Shown: positions 39,201 through 47,698, counted from the stretch's first letter. The stretch: DNA of 64,000 nt from Phaeodactylibacter sp. (GCA_024102975.1 JAGFJD010000080.1:1-64000), one strand, 5' to 3'. The notes: generated from the letters alone by a model not told the origin. Translations and numbers: made by a program.

Positions 39201-39485
39201 CTTACCCTTCCTGTTGACAGCAAAGGCTCCCCCCCCGTCAGCACCAGCCTGAACCTGTTTCCCAACCCGGCGAGTTCCTGGTTCACCCTGGAAACTCCGG
39301 ATGGTGTGGCCGGTAAAAGCCGGCTGATGATCTTTGACGCGGGAGGGAAGCTGAAAAGGGAAGGGGTTTTAGCGCCCTCAAAAAACCACCAAGTACCGGC
39401 CGGCGGCCTGGCGCCGGGGGCTTATTGGATAGTCCTGGAAACGGCAAAGCGGGTATATGCTGAAAGGATGATCATTCAGCGTTAA
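36300..39485 (+). CDS. large T9SS-secreted surface protein with BNR-like propeller repeats
   Basis: 1061 residues. The signal peptide ends near FTASGQ. Residues about 20-610 hold more than ten repeats of the SxDxGxxW type (RTGDGGDSWQKL, RSDDNGDSWYRI, RSEDNGQSWDSI), that is, BNR/sortilin-like propeller blades. A Sdr/Cna-B-like domain follows near 620-720 (VFEDENSNGVQDAGEEGI), then a DUF7619-type region (SYDPNDKQVAQGE, FQNTGTFPAETVRITDQL, ESHGFIRYRI). The C-terminus is a T9SS type A sorting domain (LNLFPNPASSWFTLE, GAYWIVLET). No catalytic sialidase motif is seen, so it is probably an adhesin or structural surface protein. It is transcribed alone. Confidence 0.88.
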   Translation: MKNTALLSCFMVFSFFTASGQWQSLEGPYGGFGFYIKYNEDYAFVEGRDALYRTGDGGDSWQKLSNGLPLRYSPARFSLDGNALIFQVAINGDDNNYALYRSDDNGDSWYRIPQPDSLNFVPALAINDGNLAIRTPSRTVLQSADNGQTWAVPPSVGAPTPSGRALEVYGGDIYLGGTGKIYVLRANTAVWDSIAVPALPNSIGEIFVYEELLILASGPSAVRSEDNGQTWASAPNPWELGQDIRELVYYEGALYFGNIPLYRSDDLGASWQLQASNYPDNYLQPFSIGQNQGRLLASTYAKGVFASADGGQHWQRTCVGISESWVHKLYATGDALYAASYGSLDRYDYNTGAWNVRPVMEAEHTVLELAEAEGILLSYAHFLPFLLRSEDNGQSWDSIELSFNFLQLFDALLVVDDVVYSWTSRDDLPFGISVIRSEDAGATWSDYSDELLSVLGFRPHAMARGDSVLYIYSREAIARSFDEGQSWEVVVPQGGLFRRPILAAGDILMNFVSGLPAPEVSADGGATFYLANGLPTDISPSPDDYRSLVFVEGKYILASSRGLFLSFDHGANWTPFDARELPRDLTALAFHQDTLYVGSMYNGVWKIESSGLEIEVEKLCGLVFEDENSNGVQDAGEEGIANIIISFDESRQYTLTDSAGTYAMYIPADSTGGLSAVAPGLYSNIAPDVYAISGPADTLDFRVHFTPGVKDLRANLTGGIFRPGFESFYTLSYKNVGTETQDANIELSLDSQLDYLEANPPPAGINGNVLSWSYPQLDRNEMGQIRIKVQLPSTAALGDILSSQGAITPLSEDQVPGDNTFAGRDEIVGSYDPNDKQVAQGEQYTTQQLENREFLDYTIRFQNTGTFPAETVRITDQLDERLDVATFEVIGNSHPFCYTIQDKGLVEFVFREINLPDSTGNEPESHGFIRYRILPKENTGVGQVIRNTADIYFDFNAPITTNTTSTTLTLPVDSKGSPPVSTSLNLFPNPASSWFTLETPDGVAGKSRLMIFDAGGKLKREGVLAPSKNHQVPAGGLAPGAYWIVLETAKRVYAERMIIQR

Positions 39486-39531
39486 TTTGCGAAACTATCT
39501 GCAGCCCCGTCGACCGAACACGAGAACGGTA

Positions 39532-39695
39532 AGAGCATGTTTGGAGGGGGCGCTTTTGAAGCGAAAAAGTCAGATTTTGGGTTCTCGCGAAGGCATTTTT
39601 TCGCATCGTAGCAGTGCTACGGGGTGAATAAATGGTAAAGCGAGGTTCCAAAAGCTGGGTTTTGCAGCCAAAATGACCCCTTCCGAACATGCTCT
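39532..39695. mobile_element. 164-bp foldback MITE-like element
   Basis: Terminal inverted repeats of about 20 bp start AGAGCATGTT (39532) and end AACATGCTCT (39695) with three mismatches. The similarity of the two halves continues with interruptions to a central perfect palindrome GTAGCAGTGCTAC (39608-39620). It lies 46 bases after the T9SS gene and 10 bases from the truncated NmrA fragment. No open frame and no transposase are inside. Confidence 0.75.
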
Positions 39696-39705
39696 AAACC
39701 CCTGC

Positions 39706-40068
39706 TCATCCGAGACGATGAACAGGGGCCATGTTGGATGTGGCAGGACTGGAAAAGCTCTTATCAAATGACGGAAACTCCATCAGGAAGCTCTCGCTGA
39801 AATTCTGATTGAACCAGGACGCTCTCACCAGGGTGTAATCCAGGCCGGAACCGGCCACTACCTGCTCGCAGCGTTCCGCCTCCTTCTCCCCTTTGCCGGA
39901 GAGCAGGACAGCTTTCTTCACCACTGCTTTTTTGGCTTCTTCCGTGAGCCCCTTGACCGCTTCGTAGGCGCCGGGGACGGCCAGGTGCGGATAATAGACG
40001 ATGTACACTTTGTCCATTCCCGCCAGGGCGCCGGGCCAGGTAGCCGGGTCGTGCCAGTCAAATGCCAT
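39706..40068 (-). pseudogene. truncated NmrA-family NAD(P)-binding protein
   Basis: A 120-codon frame matching the middle of NmrA-like NAD(P)H-binding proteins: FDWHDPATWPGALAGMDKVY, AVVKKAVLLSGKGEKEAER and DYTLVRASWFNQNFSESFL. The N-terminal GxxGxxG dinucleotide fold is absent because the frame starts at the 3' end of the caspase gene (11-base overlap). After about residue 98 the similarity stops. Both ends are therefore missing and function is unlikely. The MITE-like element is 10 bases beyond its 3' end. A recent deletion or rearrangement is inferred. Confidence 0.7.
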
Positions 40069-42208
40069 ACTCCGGATTGCTGACGATCAGCTCAAACGTC
40101 CGGATTTCCCACTCGAACGGCTGGAATTCCTCTTCTTCCTCTTCTCCGAAGCCGAAGCCACGGGTCTTTTGCACCGGTTCGTCGGGCAGAGGCAGGGGTT
40201 CCATGTGCAGGGCTTTGATCTCGAAGGGCGTCCGGCTGCTGAGGAGTTTGATGTAGCTCAGCTCCATCGGCAGGTTATAATCTCGGGTGTACTGGTCGGC
40301 CCGGAGGCGCAGGTAGTCCTTCCCGTTGTCATTGTCCGGCGGTTGCTGGCGGCCGAATTTCCGGGAGAAGGCCTTTTCTCCCTTTTCGATGACGACCTGG
40401 GGAGCGGGCAGGAAGCAGGCTTTTTCATCCGAAAGGAAGCCGAAGTTGTAAGGCATGTAGACCAGGCTGGTATGCAGCAGGTCCGGGCTGTAGTTTTCCA
40501 ACTCAAAACGTATCCAGATATGCGGTTTGTCTGCGCTGAGTTCGAAGGTGAACGTATTGCCAGTCGGCATGATCCGTTTTTCCTGGCCATTGCCGGTGTA
40601 TTCATACAGGCGCAGCTCTATCGGATACATGCCTGGTTTTCCGGAAAGGCCGGATGGGACGGCGGCGGAAAAATGGTTGAGGTTTTTCAGGAAGGACCAC
40701 TCCGCGATCTGGTTGAAGTTGTTGAACACTTCTTCCACCCTGTCGTTCGCCGGCCGGCCGTTATCGTCGAGGTAAGCTGTAGCCCGGATGAGAGGGCGCG
40801 CCGGCTCGAAGGGAAGGAAGTAGCCAAATTTTCCGTCCCGGGCCTCCAGCACGTAGTTGGCCCTGGCCTCGTCATCCGTCAGTTCGAAGAGCTGCCTTTT
40901 GGCGTTATTCATCAGTTTGCCGAGTTCCTCTTTGGCCAGTGTTACGCCTTCTTTATCTCCTGCGAGGAATATCCGCATTTTGGGGATGACCAGCCCTCCG
41001 ACGTTGCCGAGGAACGGAGCTTCAGCAGGGTCGAGCCCTGCCGGAAATTCTATGACCGAATGCATTGGATATACCTTCAGTATTCTGGCTTCCTTGCGCT
41101 TCGTGCGGTCCTTGTGGGGAAAAACGACAGCGGTAACGCCCTGCGCTGTGCTGTCCGGCGGCACGCCGTGCAGGGCGCCAAGGCTGATGCGCCACTCCTT
41201 TTCCGCCTGGTTGTACTCCAGGGTGCAATCGCCGGTTTGGCTGGCCCGCTGGTTAGTCAGGAAAACTTTGTAACGGTCGTTGGGCTGGCGGGTATTGATG
41301 TAAAACTGGGGCGTCTGCCGCTGGTCGTAGCGGTTTTCATTATTGTAGTGGAAGCGCATGCGGTTGAGGACGCGGGTGTGCAGGTCGTGGTAGGTGACGT
41401 CTCCACGATGTTGCCGGAGCACTTCGGTGAGCGCCTGGGTGAAAGCGCCATTGCTCTGGGTAGTGCCGGCTTCCCAGGCCAGTTCGATTTCCAGGCAGGC
41501 GGCCATCATGATGTGCTGCCCCTGGGGCAGGATTTCCTCCAGCAGCTTGTTTTGTTTCACTTTTTCCCGGACTTGCGGATTATCGTGAAAGATGAAGCCT
41601 TCCCATTTTCTTTCCGGCAGGGCCTGGCGCATGACCTGCCGGGCCTTGGCCGGTATTTCCGGCGTCAGGGCCGAGCGGGTATTGGATCCGGAATGGCAGC
41701 AGTCGAACAGCGCAATGACGTTGGCCCTGGGGTTTCCATCCCGGTCTTCGGCCAGTTCCCGGATGAGGTAGCGGAACTCTTTGTCGCACAATACCGTATC
41801 GTCCGGGTCTTTTCTCCCGGTGCCCCGGAAATCGGTGCAGATGACGCCTCCGATATTGGCGTCGAGCTCTTCTTCCCGGAACGCCTCGATGCTGGTCTTT
41901 TCCCGAATGCCGTGCCCGGAGAAGAAAAAGAGGGCAAAGTCCCCCTTTTTGACCTTGCCGAGGTGGCCGCGGAAAGCCTGCACGATCTTTTCCTTGGTGG
42001 CGTCGGTATTCAGGATGGGCTCATGAATGTGGATGTTCTGAAACCGCGCCTGCATAAAGTCCTGGTTCAGCAGTTCCCGCACCAGGTTTACGTCGTTGAC
42101 ACACCCTTCAAGTTGGTGGTTCGCCGACAGGTTGGGGTATTGGTTAATACCCACGAACAGGGCGTATAAGTCCGGCAAAGTTTCCTGCGGCACGGTTTTG
42201 GCAGCCAT
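40058..42208 (-). CDS. caspase-family (metacaspase-like) cysteine protease with long C-terminal extension
   Basis: 716 residues. The p20-like caspase domain covers about 10-290: YALFVGINQYPNLS, FALFFFSGHGIRE with the catalytic His (99), and VIALFDCCHSGSNTR with the catalytic Cys (171 by comparison with DxCHSG). The dyad is intact, and VNDVNLVRELL and GAFTQALTEVLR are also typical. The rest, about 300-716, is not recognised; it looks beta-rich and ends in a very acidic patch followed by a short tail. No signal peptide or membrane helix is seen, so it is cytoplasmic. Such proteases can act in regulated proteolysis or as self-directed effectors. No partner effector genes (gasdermin, TIR) are adjacent. 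Confidence 0.85.
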   Translation of the reverse strand: MAAKTVPQETLPDLYALFVGINQYPNLSANHQLEGCVNDVNLVRELLNQDFMQARFQNIHIHEPILNTDATKEKIVQAFRGHLGKVKKGDFALFFFSGHGIREKTSIEAFREEELDANIGGVICTDFRGTGRKDPDDTVLCDKEFRYLIRELAEDRDGNPRANVIALFDCCHSGSNTRSALTPEIPAKARQVMRQALPERKWEGFIFHDNPQVREKVKQNKLLEEILPQGQHIMMAACLEIELAWEAGTTQSNGAFTQALTEVLRQHRGDVTYHDLHTRVLNRMRFHYNNENRYDQRQTPQFYINTRQPNDRYKVFLTNQRASQTGDCTLEYNQAEKEWRISLGALHGVPPDSTAQGVTAVVFPHKDRTKRKEARILKVYPMHSVIEFPAGLDPAEAPFLGNVGGLVIPKMRIFLAGDKEGVTLAKEELGKLMNNAKRQLFELTDDEARANYVLEARDGKFGYFLPFEPARPLIRATAYLDDNGRPANDRVEEVFNNFNQIAEWSFLKNLNHFSAAVPSGLSGKPGMYPIELRLYEYTGNGQEKRIMPTGNTFTFELSADKPHIWIRFELENYSPDLLHTSLVYMPYNFGFLSDEKACFLPAPQVVIEKGEKAFSRKFGRQQPPDNDNGKDYLRLRADQYTRDYNLPMELSYIKLLSSRTPFEIKALHMEPLPLPDEPVQKTRGFGFGEEEEEEFQPFEWEIRTFELIVSNPEYGI

Positions 42209-42691
42209 TTTTGTTATCAGTTTGAGGAGAAAAAACTTTTTTTTCCCGCAGATTTAACATAAAAATAATGCTTAAAAATACAGAAATTAAAACAATTGAA
42301 ATTACAAAATATTGAAAATGAATATTTTTTGATTATTTTTCTTATTCTGGCAGCCCAGTAAATTAAAGAAATGTACTTCACGTCGGCAGAATTATTCCTG
42401 ACATTTGTATTGTCAACGATAAAGAACGAAAGTTGGCACGTTCCTTCGGAAGAGAAGGCGCGGGAAAAGACTCGCTGCAACACAGGGCGCAAAGAAGCAT
42501 AAGACACGCTTCTTTGGCACAGTGAAAAAGGTTGTAATCCCACGAATGCAATTATACTAATGCCCGCTGGAAAGCGAAGCAAGTATATGCTGGCCCTACA
42601 GCGCCCGCATATAATCCCATGAAAGATTTTCGGGGATATCAAAGGATGTCCTCATTTTTGGTATGTAGATAGCCTCTCAAAGCTCTTTTGG
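42209..42691 (+). other. long noncoding stretch before an orphan terminator; possible small RNA
   Basis: No plus-strand gene ends here, yet a strong plus-strand terminator closes the region at 42692-42720. The stretch is A+T-rich to about 42400 and then contains short hairpins (CCTTCGGAAG near 42442; GCTTC pairings near 42499) and a TATATGC/GCATATA hairpin. No known RNA family was recognised (RNase P, tmRNA and SRP motifs are absent). A noncoding transcript is an inference. Confidence 0.3.
42552..42614. repeat. hairpin element resembling the double-hairpin repeat
   Basis: It begins TTATACTAATGC and ends CGCATATAA, with an inner stem TATATGC (42584-42590)/GCATATA (42607-42613). The layout recalls copy B, where TATACTAACGC opens the element and GCCAGTATAA closes it. 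The sequence match is partial and relationship is not certain. Confidence 0.4.
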
Positions 42692-42720
42692 AACCGGCCC
42701 GCACAGGGCCGGTTTTTTTT
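42692..42720 (+). terminator. orphan intrinsic terminator
   Basis: AACCGGCCC-gcaca-GGGCCGGTT followed by a T run, perfect 9-bp stem. The flanking genes are both on the minus strand, so it would end a plus-strand transcript not represented by any gene. Confidence 0.75.
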
Positions 42721-42923
42721 TGCCCGCCTTATTCTTTTACGGGAGGGAAACGGCATAGTTGCTTTTTTATTAAAAAAAAATATATGTCAACGTCTCGCCG
42801 GCGATGATCTGCCCGCCCCGTTTGCAGAATTTGCCCATCACAAACCCGTGGCGCCCCAATGGCCAGCCGCCTGCCCGGCACAGGTGGGCCCGGAAAAAAT
42901 ATCGCCATGCTATGCCTGCTCTC

Positions 42924-43976
42924 TTACCGGAAAGAAGCGTTGATTTTCTCCAGCGCTTCCGATCCCGGGCACAGCTCCTCTTCCCGCAGGGTATTCAGCG
43001 GCTGGTCCACTGTATTTTCCAGCTCGTGCATATCCTGGCTTTTCGGGTCGATATAGAGCAGGCCGGTCAGCACTTCCCCCTTCATTTTGGCCTCCAGCAG
43101 CCGGTTGACGGCTGAAAAGCGGTCGGTGGGGTTCCAGTTGGGGGCCAGTTTATGGAGGTGGATCACCGAGCCGTCGTGCAGCTCCACATGGGCGGATTTG
43201 CCTTCCGGATAATTGACGGTGATCTCCTCTTTTTCCGGCACGAAGTCGATCGTAGCGGTTGCTTCGAGATGTGCCCGGACGTAGTCGTACGATTTGGTCG
43301 ACTCCGGCTTGTTGTTGAAGGTCACGCAGGGCGAAACGACATCCAGCAGGGCGAAGCCGGGGTGCGACATAGCGGCTTTGATCAGAGGCACCAGCTGGGT
43401 TTTGTCGCCGGAGAAGCTCCGGCCGACGAAGGTGGCGCCCAGTTCGAGGGCCAGGCCGACCAGGTCGATGGCCGGATAGTGGTTTTCCGCTCCCCCTTTG
43501 CTGAGGGAACCAATATCGGCGGTGGCGGAATTCTGCCCCTTGGTCAGGCCGTAGCAGCCGTTGTTCATAACGATGTATACCATATTCACATTGCGGCGGA
43601 TGGCGTGCACGAACTGCCCCATGCCGATGGAGGCAGAGTCGCCGTCGCCGGAAACCCCCAGATAAATGAGGTCCCGGTTGGCCATGCTGGCGCCGGTAGC
43701 GATGGACGGCATTCGCCCATGGACGGCATTGAAGCCATGAGAGTTGCTCAGGAAGTATGTCGGAGTTTTGGAGGAACACCCGATACCAGACAACTTGGCC
43801 AGCCGGTGCGGCTCGATGGAAAGTTCGTAGCAGGCCTGCACAATGGCGCCGCTGATAGAATCGTGGCCGCACCCACCGCACAAGGTGGAAATAGCGCCCT
43901 CGTAATCGGCCTTAGCGTAGCCGATCTTGTTTTTGGGCAACTCAGGATGCCGGAACTTCGGCTTTATGTACGTCAT
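42924..43976 (-). CDS. korB: 2-oxoacid:ferredoxin oxidoreductase, beta (TPP) subunit
   Basis: 350 residues from the ATG at 43976; the longer frame starts with TTG at 44006. TPP-binding features are STLCGGCGHDSISGAIVQA, SGIGCSSKTPTYFLSNSHG, VSGDGDSASIGMGQFVHAIR (GDGD...) and MNNGCYGLTKGQNSATAD. With the alpha subunit it oxidatively decarboxylates a 2-oxoacid, most likely 2-oxoglutarate, to an acyl-CoA while reducing ferredoxin. It overlaps the alpha gene by 35 bases, so expression should be coupled. The Cys of CGGCGH and GCSS could bind the [4Fe-4S] cluster common in the beta subunit. Confidence 0.92.
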   Translation of the reverse strand: MTYIKPKFRHPELPKNKIGYAKADYEGAISTLCGGCGHDSISGAIVQACYELSIEPHRLAKLSGIGCSSKTPTYFLSNSHGFNAVHGRMPSIATGASMANRDLIYLGVSGDGDSASIGMGQFVHAIRRNVNMVYIVMNNGCYGLTKGQNSATADIGSLSKGGAENHYPAIDLVGLALELGATFVGRSFSGDKTQLVPLIKAAMSHPGFALLDVVSPCVTFNNKPESTKSYDYVRAHLEATATIDFVPEKEEITVNYPEGKSAHVELHDGSVIHLHKLAPNWNPTDRFSAVNRLLEAKMKGEVLTGLLYIDPKSQDMHELENTVDQPLNTLREEELCPGSEALEKINASFR

Positions 43977-45792
43977 CTTGTTTCTTTTCTTTTGGATAAT
44001 TTTCAATGATCAACTGCTCGATCCGGTCAGCGGTGATGGGCTGGCCGTCGTAGTTTAATATCGGGATCAGCTGCCGGGGGTAGAGGTCCAGCTCGTTGAT
44101 CAGCATGCTGCGCAGTTGGGCATCCCGGTTTTGTTCCACCACGAAGACGCGTTCGTGCGTATCTATGAATTGCCGGACAGTTTCATTGAAAGGGAAAGCG
44201 CGCAGGCGCATGGCGTCCAGCGCAACACCTTTTTCCCGCAGCAGTTCCATCGCTTCCAGGGCGGCGTAGGTCGTCGTGCCGAAAAAGAGCACGCCATAGT
44301 CGTTGCTGCTTTCTTCCTGGTACAATTCGGGTGCCGGGACGTACATTTTGGCCGTTTCCCATTTTTTCAGCAGGCGGTCGACGTTGCGCACATAGGCTTC
44401 GCCGTTTTCGGTATACCGGGCATACTCGTCCTTCGAGGTGCCTCGCGTGAAAAAAGACCCCTTTGTAGGGTGTGTGCCCGGGATGGTCCGGTACGGAATG
44501 CCGTCGCCGTCGACGTCCAGGTAGCGCCCGAACTGCTCAATGCGTTCCAGGTCTTCGGCGCTGAGCACCTTGCCCAGGTCGTATTGGCGGCCGTCTTCCC
44601 ATTTCAGGGGAGGGGATACATGGTCATTCATCCCGAGGTCCAGGTCCGACATGAGGATGACCGGCGTCTGCAGGCGGTCGGCCAGGTCGAAGGCATGGGC
44701 TGTAAGGTCGAAACACTCCCGGGGCGTACTGGGAAACAGCAGCACGTGGCGGGTGTCGCCATGCGAGGCATAGGCCGAAGAGATGAGGTCCGGCTGCTGA
44801 GTTCGGGTGGGCATCCCGGTGGAGGGCCCGCCCCGCTGTACATTGACCAGCACGACCGGGATTTCGGCAAAATAGGCCAGCCCCAGAAACTCGCTCATCA
44901 GCGAAACGCCGGGGCCGCTGGTCGTGGTAAACGCCCGGGCGCCGTTCCAGGTGGCGCCAATGACCATGCCCATAGCCGCCAGTTCGTCCTCAGCCTGGAT
45001 GATGGCATACCGGCTCTTGCCGGTTGCAGGGTCGATGCGCAGACGGTGTGCATATTTTTCGAATGCGCCAACGATGGAAGTGGAGGGCGTGATAGGATAC
45101 CAGGCCGCCACGGTGGCGCCGCCATAAATGGCACCCAGCGCACAGGCGGTATTGCCGTCGATGAGAATCTGGTCGCCCACATTGTCCCGCCGTTCCAGCC
45201 GGATATCCAGGGGAACGTCAAAATGCTCCTGCACATAGCGTTCTCCCAGTTCCAGGGCTTTGAAGTTGGGGGCGATCAGCTTCTGTTTGCGTTGAAACTG
45301 CCCCTCGACGATGCCCTTCAGCACATCCATTTCGATGTCGAGCAAGGCCGAAAGGGCCCCGACATAAATCACATTCTTGAACAGCTGCCGCTGCCGCGGG
45401 TCGCTGTAGTGCTTCATGGTCATGGCCGTCATCGGTATGCCGATATAATGGATGTCTTCCCGGATAAATTCCGGGTGAAGCTTTTTGGTATTGTCGTAGA
45501 GGAAGTATCCGCCCGGCTTGACGCTTTCGACATCCCGCGCCATGCTCTGGGGGTTGACGCAGACCATGAGGTCCACCCCGTCGCGGCGGCCGAGGTAGCC
45601 CTTCTCGCTGATCCGCACCTCGTACCAGGTGGGCAGGCCCTGTATGTTGGAAGGGAAGATGTTCTTGGGCGAAACCGGGATGCCCATCCGGAAGATGGCC
45701 TTGGCGAACATGTTGTTGGCGCTGGCGGAGCCGGTGCCGTTGACGTTGGCAAATCGAACGACTAGATCGTTGATTGCTCGGATATGTTCCAT
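43942..45792 (-). CDS. korA: 2-oxoacid:ferredoxin oxidoreductase, fused gamma-alpha subunit
   Basis: 616 residues from the ATG at 45792 (MEHIRAINDLVVRFANVNG). The N-terminal ~190 residues are the gamma domain (TGSASANNMFAKAIFRMG, NIQGLPTWYEVRISEKGYLG). The alpha domain follows: GNTACALGAIYGGATVAAWY, PITPSTSIVGAFEKYA, AIIQAEDELAAMGMVIGATW and TTTSGPGVSLMSEFLGLA. The fused architecture is typical of Bacteroidota and other aerobic KGOR-type enzymes. It overlaps the upstream FAD-subunit gene by 31 bases and the beta gene by 35. Substrate (2-oxoglutarate versus pyruvate or branched-chain acids) is inferred from family resemblance. Confidence 0.92.
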   Translation of the reverse strand: MEHIRAINDLVVRFANVNGTGSASANNMFAKAIFRMGIPVSPKNIFPSNIQGLPTWYEVRISEKGYLGRRDGVDLMVCVNPQSMARDVESVKPGGYFLYDNTKKLHPEFIREDIHYIGIPMTAMTMKHYSDPRQRQLFKNVIYVGALSALLDIEMDVLKGIVEGQFQRKQKLIAPNFKALELGERYVQEHFDVPLDIRLERRDNVGDQILIDGNTACALGAIYGGATVAAWYPITPSTSIVGAFEKYAHRLRIDPATGKSRYAIIQAEDELAAMGMVIGATWNGARAFTTTSGPGVSLMSEFLGLAYFAEIPVVLVNVQRGGPSTGMPTRTQQPDLISSAYASHGDTRHVLLFPSTPRECFDLTAHAFDLADRLQTPVILMSDLDLGMNDHVSPPLKWEDGRQYDLGKVLSAEDLERIEQFGRYLDVDGDGIPYRTIPGTHPTKGSFFTRGTSKDEYARYTENGEAYVRNVDRLLKKWETAKMYVPAPELYQEESSNDYGVLFFGTTTYAALEAMELLREKGVALDAMRLRAFPFNETVRQFIDTHERVFVVEQNRDAQLRSMLINELDLYPRQLIPILNYDGQPITADRIEQLIIENYPKEKKQDDVHKAEVPAS

Positions 45793-47564
45793 ATTGGCGT
45801 AGCTTTTGTCACTTGGTACAAATACTTCTGCATGTCCCAGGCTGCTGTCGGGCAGCGCTCGGCGCAAAGCCCGCAGTGCAGGCAGACGTCCTCATCCTTG
45901 ACCATGACCCGCCCGGTGGGCAGGTTTTCCGACACGTAGAGGTCCTGGCTGGTATTGTTGGCCGGCGCCAGAAGGCGGGCGCGCAGGTCCTCTTCTTCCC
46001 CGTTGGCCGTGAAGGTGATGCAGGACGTCGGGCAGATGTCCATACAGGCGTCGCACTCGATGCAGCGGCTGGTGTTGAAGACGGTTTGCACATCGCAGTT
46101 GAGGCAGCGCTGCGCTTCCCTGAAGCCGGTAGGCTGGTCGAAGCCCAGTTCTACTTCCACCGTCCGGTTGGAGAGGGCCACTTGTTTTTCAGCGTGAGGC
46201 ACGAGGTAGCGCTTGTCGGCCACCACCGGGCTGTCGTAGCTCCACTCGTGGATGCCCATTTTCTGGCTGACCAGGTTGGTGTACGGCGCCGGCCGGTTGT
46301 AGACCGATTCGCCCCGGCAGAACAGGTCGATAGAAATGGCGGCCTGGTGGCCGTGGGCCACGGCAGTGATCACGTTTTCGGGCCCGAAGGCGGCGTCTCC
46401 GCCGAAGAAGACCCGGTCGAGCGTAGACTGGAAGGTGGTCTTGTCGACAACCGGCAGATCCCACTTCCCGAATTTGATGCCCAGGTCGCGTTCGACCCAG
46501 GGGAAGGCATTGTCCTGTCCGATGGCGATGATCACATCGTCCGCTTCGATGAACACGTCCGGCTCGCCGGTAGGAATGAGGCGGCGCTTGCCGTCCTCGC
46601 CGTAAATGGCAGCCACTTTGCCGAAGACCACCCCTTTGAGCTTGCCATTCTCCACGACGAATTCCCTGGGGGGCATGTTGTTCAAAATGGGAATGTCCTC
46701 CCGCTGGGCATCTTCGATCTCCCAGGGCGAAGCTTTCATATCCTTGAAGGGGCTTCGGACGATCACTTTCACCTCGTCTCCGCCCAGGCGGCGGGAGGTT
46801 CGGCAGCAGTCCATAGCAGTGTTGCCCCCACCCAGCACGATGACCTTTTTGCCGATCTTCGAAGTGTGCCCGAAGGCCACGCTGGCCAGCCACTCGATGC
46901 CGATGTGTATATTGGCACCGGCTTTTTCGCGGCCGGGCAGGTCGAGGTCGCGCCCCCTGGGCGCGCCGGTGCCCGCGAAGATGGCGTCGTAGTCCTGTTC
47001 CAGGATGGATTTCATGCTCTCCACATAGGTATTGAAGTGGGTATGGATGCCCAGGTTGAGGATGTAGCCGACCTCTTCGTCCAGCACCGATTCGGGCAGG
47101 CGGAAGGCAGGAATCTGGGTGCGCATCATGCCGCCCCCTTTATCCCATTCGTCATACAGGTGGATTTCGTAGCCCAGGGGCGCCAAGTCGCGCGCTACCG
47201 TCAGCGAGGCGGGGCCGCCGCCGATGAGGGCGATCTTCTTGCCGTTCCTTCTTTCGGGGATGGACGGCATCAGGTGGCGGACTTCTTCTTTGTTGTCGGC
47301 CGCCACCCGCTTGAGGCGGCAGATAGCTACCGGTTCTTCTTCGATCCGCCCCCGCCGGCAGGCCGGTTCGCAGGGCCGGTCGCAGGTGCGCCCCAGGATG
47401 CCGGGGAACACGTTGGATTCCCAGTTGACCATATAGGCCTCGGTGTAGCGCCCGGCGGCGATCAGGCGGATGTATTCCGGCACCGGCGTATGGGCCGGGC
47501 AGGCGTACTGGCAGTCCACCACCTTGTGGAAATACTCCGGGTCTTGAATGTTCGTCGGTTTCAA
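45762..47564 (-). CDS. FAD/NAD(P)-dependent GltD-like oxidoreductase with two C-terminal [4Fe-4S] sites, first gene of the KOR operon
   Basis: 600 residues. The N-terminal Fe-S region (CQYACPAHTPVPEYIRL, GRTCDRPCEPACRRGRI) and the two dinucleotide loops (KIALIGGGPASLTVARDLA and KKVIVLGGGNTAMDCCRTSR) are as in glutamate synthase small subunits. The C-terminus adds a bacterial-type double ferredoxin module, CIECDACMDICP and CLHCGLCAERCP. Position as first gene of an overlapping three-gene unit suggests that it links the ferredoxin produced by KorAB with the NAD(P) pool. The frame starts at a TTG (47564) directly after an in-frame TAG, and no upstream ATG fits, so the start is a rare codon or later. 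Glutamate synthase itself is not present. Confidence 0.85.
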   Translation of the reverse strand: MKPTNIQDPEYFHKVVDCQYACPAHTPVPEYIRLIAAGRYTEAYMVNWESNVFPGILGRTCDRPCEPACRRGRIEEEPVAICRLKRVAADNKEEVRHLMPSIPERRNGKKIALIGGGPASLTVARDLAPLGYEIHLYDEWDKGGGMMRTQIPAFRLPESVLDEEVGYILNLGIHTHFNTYVESMKSILEQDYDAIFAGTGAPRGRDLDLPGREKAGANIHIGIEWLASVAFGHTSKIGKKVIVLGGGNTAMDCCRTSRRLGGDEVKVIVRSPFKDMKASPWEIEDAQREDIPILNNMPPREFVVENGKLKGVVFGKVAAIYGEDGKRRLIPTGEPDVFIEADDVIIAIGQDNAFPWVERDLGIKFGKWDLPVVDKTTFQSTLDRVFFGGDAAFGPENVITAVAHGHQAAISIDLFCRGESVYNRPAPYTNLVSQKMGIHEWSYDSPVVADKRYLVPHAEKQVALSNRTVEVELGFDQPTGFREAQRCLNCDVQTVFNTSRCIECDACMDICPTSCITFTANGEEEDLRARLLAPANNTSQDLYVSENLPTGRVMVKDEDVCLHCGLCAERCPTAAWDMQKYLYQVTKATPIWNISEQSTI

Positions 47565-47698
47565 AATCGGCTAGTGTTTTTGTTTTCCTACATTTAGCCG
47601 ACTAATATAGCAGAGAATTTTAAAAATGTGAAATAATAGTTGAAAACTGTCGGGCTTAGTCGAATCTTATTGAAGTCGATCTCAAAAAAAACGCACTT

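Noticed and set aside
40001..42169. 722-codon plus-strand open frame across the caspase gene
   Set aside because: The minus strand holds an intact caspase with its catalytic dyad; the antisense frame has no recognisable protein features.
42400..42720. RNase P, tmRNA or SRP RNA
   Set aside because: The conserved cores (for example the RNase P GAGGAAAGUC segment, or a tRNA-like T arm) are not present.
44116..47597. 549- and 607-codon plus-strand frames over the KOR operon
   Set aside because: Antisense shadows of korA and the FAD gene; no motifs.
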